A DNA stretch of 64,000 nucleotides from an uncultured Myxococcales bacterium (GTDB lineage: Bacteria > Myxococcota_A > Polyangia > Polyangiales > Polyangiaceae): contig CALFEQ010000085.1 of the NCBI GenBank assembly GCA_937949945.1, forward strand, positions 62,001-126,000, read 5' to 3'. Within the stretch, counting starts at the first letter, position 1, and each line of letters begins with the position of its first letter. The notes under the pieces are model-generated. The model saw only the letters and a list, made by a program, of their open reading frames with translations, was not told the origin of the DNA and did not search any database. Both the position numbers and the translations under genes were made by a program. This document shows, piece by piece, positions 59,165 through 64,000 of this stretch.

Positions 59165-60523
59165 TCAGGCGGCTCCGGCCTGCGCGCGGTCGGCCGTGCG
59201 CAGCCGGATCGAGAAGCGACCGCCCGGACCGGGCGACACCCGCAGATCGCCGCCGAAGGAGCGCGCGAGCTCGCGGGCGATGGTGAGGCCGAGGCCCGTC
59301 CCCTGCGCGTCGCCGCGCCGCCCTCCGCGCGCGAACGGCTCGAAGATGCGCTCGACGTCGTCCTCGTCGACGCCCGGCCCCTCGTCGTGGATCCTCACCT
59401 CCGTTTCGTCCTCCGACCGCGCGATGCTCACACGCACGCGGGTCGCGGGCGGAGAGAACCGGACCGCGTTCTCGAGCACGTTGCGGAAGAGTCGCGCGAG
59501 GCCGCGTCGATCGCCGAGCACGAGCCCGCACGTTCCGTCCTTCTCGATGAAGACGTCCCGCGCCCGCCCGAGCGGCGCGACCTCGCCGATGGCGTCGGCG
59601 AGCGGCTCGGCGAGGTCCACCTCGACCGCGTGCGCCGGCGCGCTCTTGGCTCGCGCGAGCGAGAGGAGATCCTCCGCGAGGTCGCTCAGGCGCTTCGCCG
59701 AATCGAGCGCCCCTTTGATGGCGCTCTCGTAGTCGCTCCTGTCCGTGGCGGTGCGGAGGGCGTGCTCGAGCTCGATGCGGAGCGACGTGAGCGGCGTCCG
59801 CAGCTCGTGGGCCGCATGCGCGATGAACCGGTCCTGCGCCGAGAGCAAGCCGACGAGCCGTTCGATCATGGTGTTGAGGTCGTCGGCGAGCTGACGCAGG
59901 TCGCGGTCGCCGGACCGGAACGCGACCCGAGCGCTGGTGTCGCCGTTCGCGACGCGCCGGGCGACGCTCCCGACGAGCGCGTGCTCCCGGGTGAGCCGGG
60001 TCGCGACGCCGAACGCGACGATCCCCGCCCAGGCGCAGCCGACGAGGAACGCGACCGTCATCGCGCGCGCGAGGATGCGGGCGTCGTCCTCGAGGTCGTC
60101 CCTCGACGTGGCGAGGAGGACGCGCATCGTCGATCCCGGGACCGCGACGAGCACCCCGCGGAGCGGCCGACCGTCCTGCTCGAAATCGAAGCCCTGATCG
60201 AGCGGCACGAGCCGCGGCATCGGCGGCGCCGTCTCGGCCGTCCAGTTCGGCGTGGTCGACACCGGACGACCCGTCAGCGTGTAGATCACGCCGTACTTCG
60301 GCAGCGGTCCGACGGCGTTGGCGGACGGCCCCGGCGCGTCGGTGAAGCGGAGGTCCCCCGCCTCGGCCTCGGCGGCCTCCCGGCGGGCGACCTCGACCAA
60401 CGCCTCGTCGAGCTGCCGTCGCTGCGACTCGACGAAGCGATCCCACACGACGGCGAACGCACCGCCCATCGTGACGGCCGTGAGCACGAGGACGACCAGC
60501 GCGGTACGAACGCGGAACGTCAT
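59165..60523 (-). CDS. Sensor histidine kinase
   Basis: This 452-aa protein has an N-terminal membrane segment (VRTALVVLVLTAVTMGGAFAVVW), a periplasmic domain of about 130 residues, a second membrane segment (MTVAFLVGCAWAGIVAFGV), HAMP, H box HAAHELRTPL, N box FRNVLENAVRFS, G1 HDEGPGVDE and G2 GTGLGLTIA. It starts in an ATGA overlap with the regulator gene. The divergent heavy-metal RND operon suggests a CusS/CzcS-like metal sensor, but the periplasmic ligand residues were not identified. Confidence 0.9.
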   Translation of the reverse strand: MTFRVRTALVVLVLTAVTMGGAFAVVWDRFVESQRRQLDEALVEVARREAAEAEAGDLRFTDAPGPSANAVGPLPKYGVIYTLTGRPVSTTPNWTAETAPPMPRLVPLDQGFDFEQDGRPLRGVLVAVPGSTMRVLLATSRDDLEDDARILARAMTVAFLVGCAWAGIVAFGVATRLTREHALVGSVARRVANGDTSARVAFRSGDRDLRQLADDLNTMIERLVGLLSAQDRFIAHAAHELRTPLTSLRIELEHALRTATDRSDYESAIKGALDSAKRLSDLAEDLLSLARAKSAPAHAVEVDLAEPLADAIGEVAPLGRARDVFIEKDGTCGLVLGDRRGLARLFRNVLENAVRFSPPATRVRVSIARSEDETEVRIHDEGPGVDEDDVERIFEPFARGGRRGDAQGTGLGLTIARELARSFGGDLRVSPGPGGRFSIRLRTADRAQAGAA

Positions 60524-61182
60524 CGGACCGCCTCCCGGCGCAGGCGGTAGCCTTGCCCGCGGACGGTCTCGACGAGATCTGCATCGCCACCCAGCTTGTC
60601 GCGCAGGCGACTGATGTGGACCTCCACGACGTTCGGGACGATCTCGCCGGCGTCCCATACCGAGTCGAGGAGCTCCTGCTTCGGGACCGTGCTTCCGGCG
60701 CGCCGGGCGAGATACGCGAGGAGATCGAACTCGCGCCCCGTGAGCTCGAGGAGCTTCCCGCGGGCGAACGCGTTCCGCCGGCCGATGTCCACGTGCAGCG
60801 GGCCGACGTCGAAACGCGTGATCCGCGGACCGCGCCGGAGCAGCGCCCTCAGACGGGCGAGGAGCTCGTCCATGTCGAACGGCTTGGCCAGGTAGTCGTC
60901 CACGCCCGCATCCAGCGCGTGGACGCGATCCTTCGTCTCGGCGCGCGCGGTGAGCATCAAGATGGGGCCGTCGAACTCGGCGCGCCGCAGGCTGGTGCAG
61001 ACCTCGAGCCCGTCGCCGTCGGGGAGCATCCAGTCCACGACGGCGAGCTCGATTTCGTCGCCGCGTACCAGGCGCGCCTGCGCGGCGCTCGCGGCGAGCC
61101 GGACCTCGTAGCCGCTCGACGCCAGCACCCGCGCGAGCAGCGGGCCGAGCTTCGGATCGTCTTCGACGAGGAGCAGCCGCAC
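60520..61182 (-). CDS. OmpR-family response regulator
   Basis: This 220-aa protein starts at GTG 61182. The receiver domain (LLLVEDDPKLGPLL, phosphoacceptor in AVVDWMLPDGDG, lysine in DYLAKPFD) is followed by a winged-helix output domain (LTGREFDLLAYLARRAG, then VVEVHISRLRDKL and GQGYRLR). It is first in the operon with the sensor kinase. It probably binds the palindrome upstream and controls the divergent efflux genes. Confidence 0.95.
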   Translation of the reverse strand: MRLLLVEDDPKLGPLLARVLASSGYEVRLAASAAQARLVRGDEIELAVVDWMLPDGDGLEVCTSLRRAEFDGPILMLTARAETKDRVHALDAGVDDYLAKPFDMDELLARLRALLRRGPRITRFDVGPLHVDIGRRNAFARGKLLELTGREFDLLAYLARRAGSTVPKQELLDSVWDAGEIVPNVVEVHISRLRDKLGGDADLVETVRGQGYRLRREAVR

Positions 61183-61190
61183 GCCGAAAT

Positions 61191-61232
61191 ACTATAAGGG
61201 TCCCGCCCCGCCCAACCTTACGGCACCGTAAG
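61191..61232. promoter_or_regulatory. Operator candidate between regulator and efflux operons
   Basis: The perfect dyad CTTACGG-CA-CCGTAAG lies at 61217-61232 in an 87-bp divergent region. A minus-strand TATAGT (61191-61196) lies 9-14 nt before the regulator start, and the dyad is 20 bp further upstream where the -35 would be. The -35 itself is poor, which fits activation or autoregulation by the OmpR-type protein. Confidence 0.55.
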
Positions 61233-61269
61233 CAAACCCGCGTCCGGCGGCGCTAGCCTCATTTCGCCC

Positions 61270-62472
61270 TTGTCATCCTCCTCGTCTTCGCACCCGACCC
61301 CGCACACCAGAGCTCCCGCGGAACGCGCGGCGCGCTCGAAGACCCCTTGGATCGTCGGGGCGGTCGCGCTCGTCCTGCTCGTCGCGGCCGGGGTCGTCGT
61401 GAAGGTCCGAACCCCGGCGCGCAGCCCGGGCCTCGAGGTCGCGCGCGACGTCCCGCACCTCGAAGGCGACACGATCGTGTTCTCCCCTGCCTTCCGGGAT
61501 CGCGCCGGGATCCGCTTCACGAAGGCGGAGCGCGTCTCGTTCAAGCCGATGGTGCGCGTCGTCGGCACGGTCTCGTTCAACCCGAGCTACGTGGCGGCGA
61601 TCGGTACGAGGCTCCGCGGGACCGTGCGGCGCACGTTCAAGTACGAGGGAGATCGCGTCGTGCCGAACGAGGCCCTCGCGGAGGTCGAGAGCGCCGAGCT
61701 CGGCGAGGCGCAGGCGACGATCGCGCAGGCAGAGGCCGCGCAACGCGCCGCCGAGATCCATGCGCGCCGCGAGCAGGAGCTCCTCGAGAAGGGCCTGACG
61801 ACCGCCCGCGAGGCCGAGATCGCCGGCGCCGAGCTCGCGACGTCGCGCGCCGCGCTCAAGGCCGCGCAGCAGCGCGTGCAGTCCCTCGGCGGAAACGCCG
61901 CCTTCGGCGTGTTCGTCCTGCGCTCGCCCATCGCGGGCCACGTGGTCGAGCGCAACATCGCTCCGGGGCAGTCGGTCGACAGCAACGTCGTCGCCTACCG
62001 CGTCGCGAACCTCGATCACCTCTGGATCGAGCTGTCCGTCTTCGAGCGCGACCTCGCCTCCGTCCACGTCGGCGACGACGTCGAGGTGACGCCGCTCGCG
62101 CAGCCCGACCAGAAGATCGCCGGCCGTGTCGCGCACGTCGGCGAGGTCATCGATCCCGCGACGCGCAGCACCGCCGTGCGCGTGACGGTCGACTTCCCCA
62201 AGCACCACCTGCGCGTCGGGCAGTCCGTGCAGGCGACGATCCGGAGCGCCACCTCGGAGCGCCAGGCGCTGCTCGTCCCGCAGACGTCCGTCATCTACAT
62301 CGACGGGAAGCCGACGGTCTTCGTCGCCGAGGGCGACACGCGGGCGCGCGCCGTCCCGGTGCGCCTCGGCGCGACGGACGGCGAACGGCACGAGATCCTC
62401 GAGGGGCTCGCCGAAGGGCAGCTCGTCGCCAGCTCCGGCGTCTTCGCACTGAAGAGCGAGCTCTTCCGCTGA
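61270..62472 (+). CDS. Heavy-metal RND efflux periplasmic adaptor (CusB/CzcB type)
   Basis: This 400-aa protein starts at TTG 61270, which gives a short Ser-rich cytoplasmic tail, a signal/anchor segment (PWIVGAVALVLLVAAGVVV), then the membrane-fusion protein fold. Features are a beta-barrel/lipoyl motif (RLRGTVRRTFKYEGDRV), a coiled-coil hairpin (ELGEAQATIAQAEAAQRAAEIHARREQELL), and FVLRSPIAGHVVERNIAPGQSVDSN. It forms the periplasmic bridge to the RND pump encoded 6 nt downstream. Confidence 0.9.
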   Translation: MSSSSSSHPTPHTRAPAERAARSKTPWIVGAVALVLLVAAGVVVKVRTPARSPGLEVARDVPHLEGDTIVFSPAFRDRAGIRFTKAERVSFKPMVRVVGTVSFNPSYVAAIGTRLRGTVRRTFKYEGDRVVPNEALAEVESAELGEAQATIAQAEAAQRAAEIHARREQELLEKGLTTAREAEIAGAELATSRAALKAAQQRVQSLGGNAAFGVFVLRSPIAGHVVERNIAPGQSVDSNVVAYRVANLDHLWIELSVFERDLASVHVGDDVEVTPLAQPDQKIAGRVAHVGEVIDPATRSTAVRVTVDFPKHHLRVGQSVQATIRSATSERQALLVPQTSVIYIDGKPTVFVAEGDTRARAVPVRLGATDGERHEILEGLAEGQLVASSGVFALKSELFR

Positions 62473-62478
62473 AGCACC

Positions 62479-64000
62479 ATGCTCGAGTCCCTCGTCGTCG
62501 CCTCGATTCGGGCAAGGAAGGTCGTCGCGGGGCTGCTCGTCCTCGTGCTCGCGCTCGGCGTCGTCGCCGCGCGGAAGCTGCCGATCGACGCGCTGCCCGA
62601 CGTCTCGAGCATCCAGGTCGACATCCTCACCAAGTGCGGCGGGCTCTCGCCCGTCGAAGTCGAGCGCACGGTCACGGTCCCCATCGAGAAGGCGCTCAAC
62701 GGCATCCCGAAGAGCGCGCAGCTCCGGAGCGTGTCGCGCTTCGGGCTGTCGGCCGTCACGGTGGTCTTCGAGGACGGCACGGACATCTGGTGGGCGCGCC
62801 AGATGGTGCTCGAGCGCCTCCGCCAAGTGGAGGGCGAGCTCCCGCCGTCTGCGTCGACCCCCGAGCTGGCGCCGCCGTCGACGGGCCTCGGCACGATCTA
62901 CAAGTTCGTCGTCAAGTCCGAGAACCACTCCCCGATGCAGCTCCGCACGCTGCTCGACTGGGAGATCGGACCGCGCCTCCGCAGCGTGCCCGGCGTCGTG
63001 GAGGTGAACCCGTTCGGGGGCGAGCTCAAGCAGTACCAGGTGAAGGTCGATCCGACGCGCCTCCGCGCGCGCGGGCTCACGCTGAACGACGTCATCGAGG
63101 CCCTCCAGAACGCCAGCCTCAACGTCGGCGGAGGCTACGTCGAGCGCGGCGGCGAGTCGTTCACCATCCGCGGCAAGGGCATGGTCCACGGCGCCGAGGA
63201 GATCGGCGACGTCGTCGTCCGCAGCGCGAAGGGCGGGCCGCCCGTGCTCGTGAAGCACGTGGCCGACGTCGAGATCGGCGCCGCGCTCCGCTACGGCGTC
63301 GTCACGCTGAACGGCGAGCGCGAGGCCGTCTCCGGCCTCGTCATGATGCTCGCGCGCGCCAACAGCCGCGACGTCATCTACGCGGTCAAGGCGCGGATGG
63401 CGGAGATCGAGAAGGATCTCCCTCCGGGCGTGACCATCGAGGTCATCTACGATCGCGCCGACTTCGTCGAGCGGACGCTCTCCACGGTCGCGACCAACCT
63501 CGCCGAGGGCCTTCTGATCGTGACCTTCGTGCTCGCGATCATGCTCGGCACGATCCGCGGCGCGCTCGTCACCGCCGTCGGCATCCCCGCGTCGATGTCG
63601 ATCGCCCTGTTCGGGATGCACCTGTTCGGGGTCACCGGCGACCTGATGAGCCTCGGCGCGATCGACTTCGGCTTCCTCGTCGACGGCCCGATCGTCGTCC
63701 TCGAGGCGGTCATCGCCGCGACGGCCGGCCGGCAGCTCGTCGGCAAGGCGCGAGCGCGTGCCTACGCCGACGTCGCGAAGCTGGTGGTCAAGCCGGTCGC
63801 GTTCGCCGTCGCGATCATCATGCTCGTGTACATCCCGCTCCTCACGCTCGAGGGCGTCGAGGGGAAGATGTTCCGGCCGATGGCCATCACGATGGCCTGC
63901 GCTCTCTTCGGCGCGCTCGTCTACTCCGTCGTCTTCTTCCCTGCCCTGCTCGTGCTCGCCGTGCCGCCGGCGAAGGCGCACGGTCCGCTCTGGCTCGAGC
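62479..64000 (+). CDS. Heavy-metal RND efflux transporter (CusA/CzcA type), partial
   Basis: This starts at ATG 62479 and runs off the right edge with 507 codons visible and no stop. It has the first membrane segment (VVAGLLVLVLALGVVAA), LPIDALPDVSSIQVDI, the porter domain, and membrane segments including LIVTFVLAIMLGTIRGAL. The TM4 sequence GAIDFGFLVDGPIVVLE is close to GAIDFGLIVDGAVVIVEN of HME-type pumps. Other metals cannot be excluded; Cu+, Ag+, Zn2+, Co2+ or Cd2+ is typical. The third component (outer membrane channel) may be one of the TolC-like genes elsewhere. Confidence 0.92.
   Translation, partial: MLESLVVASIRARKVVAGLLVLVLALGVVAARKLPIDALPDVSSIQVDILTKCGGLSPVEVERTVTVPIEKALNGIPKSAQLRSVSRFGLSAVTVVFEDGTDIWWARQMVLERLRQVEGELPPSASTPELAPPSTGLGTIYKFVVKSENHSPMQLRTLLDWEIGPRLRSVPGVVEVNPFGGELKQYQVKVDPTRLRARGLTLNDVIEALQNASLNVGGGYVERGGESFTIRGKGMVHGAEEIGDVVVRSAKGGPPVLVKHVADVEIGAALRYGVVTLNGEREAVSGLVMMLARANSRDVIYAVKARMAEIEKDLPPGVTIEVIYDRADFVERTLSTVATNLAEGLLIVTFVLAIMLGTIRGALVTAVGIPASMSIALFGMHLFGVTGDLMSLGAIDFGFLVDGPIVVLEAVIAATAGRQLVGKARARAYADVAKLVVKPVAFAVAIIMLVYIPLLTLEGVEGKMFRPMAITMACALFGALVYSVVFFPALLVLAVPPAKAHGPLWLE

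Noticed and set aside
61273..63981. A 902-codon minus-strand open frame opposite the RND efflux genes
   Set aside because: Same effect as opposite gyrA. Its composition is Arg/Asp/Glu/Leu-rich, and the plus-strand genes are unmistakable.

Overview
The window is a GC-rich, densely packed chromosome segment with strong codon-position GC bias, many GTG starts and many 1-8 nt gene overlaps. It looks like a myxobacterium (Myxococcota, probably Polyangia/Sorangiineae). The basis is the gene content: PEGA-type and pre-peptidase-C-like surface proteins beside a Ser/Thr kinase, long TPR proteins, an RCC1-like fragment, a DUF2378-like protein, and a large partner-switching/phosphorelay cluster. No rRNA, tRNA, CRISPR array or complete insertion sequence was found.

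Layout. 1-12.6 kb is housekeeping: gyrA, nth (endonuclease III with a histone-H1-like tail), meaB, a TPR protein, queG, a TrmN6-like methyltransferase, a frameshifted Uma2 gene, and the rpsP-khpA-rimM-trmD-RNA methyltransferase operon behind a good sigma-70-type promoter. 12.7-19.9 kb holds an SCP2-like protein, an M16 protease pair, a four-gene ECF sigma operon with two lipoproteins, and a lipid A-type acyltransferase. 20-29 kb has a J-domain protein, a DnaK, proteins sharing a small helical domain, a TPR protein and two convergent TolC-type outer membrane proteins. 29.2-31.6 kb holds a GGDEF response regulator, mutY and a TM2-like protein.

31.7-48.1 kb is the most unusual part. Partner-switching genes (RsbX-, RsbT-, RsbR-, RsbS-, RsbU/SpoIIE- and STAS-like) are mixed with chemotaxis-type phosphorelay genes (Hpt, a CheB lacking two catalytic residues, a CheA-like kinase and three receiver proteins), with no receptor, CheR or separate CheW in view. 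Embedded at 33.1-38.7 kb is a small biosynthetic cluster: a DMATS-type aromatic prenyltransferase, a DUF2378-like protein, a cytochrome P450 and a heme-oxygenase-fold diiron protein in one operon, with a convergent Tat-exported flavoprotein that closely resembles cytokinin dehydrogenase. It is a candidate undescribed prenylated-indole or prenylated-amine pathway.

48.5-64 kb holds a repeat lipoprotein, a Ser/Thr kinase, a PEGA protein, E2/E1-beta/E1-alpha of a 2-oxoacid dehydrogenase (the E1-alpha has lost part of its thiamine-diphosphate motif), a TPR/winged-helix protein, and a two-component system divergent from a heavy-metal RND efflux operon with a palindromic operator candidate between them.

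A second theme is a family of 7-bp tandem arrays, GGCTCCA or GTCCTCA read in gene sense. They sit directly after stop codons and bound four intergenic cassettes of about 150-280 bp as inverted arms.
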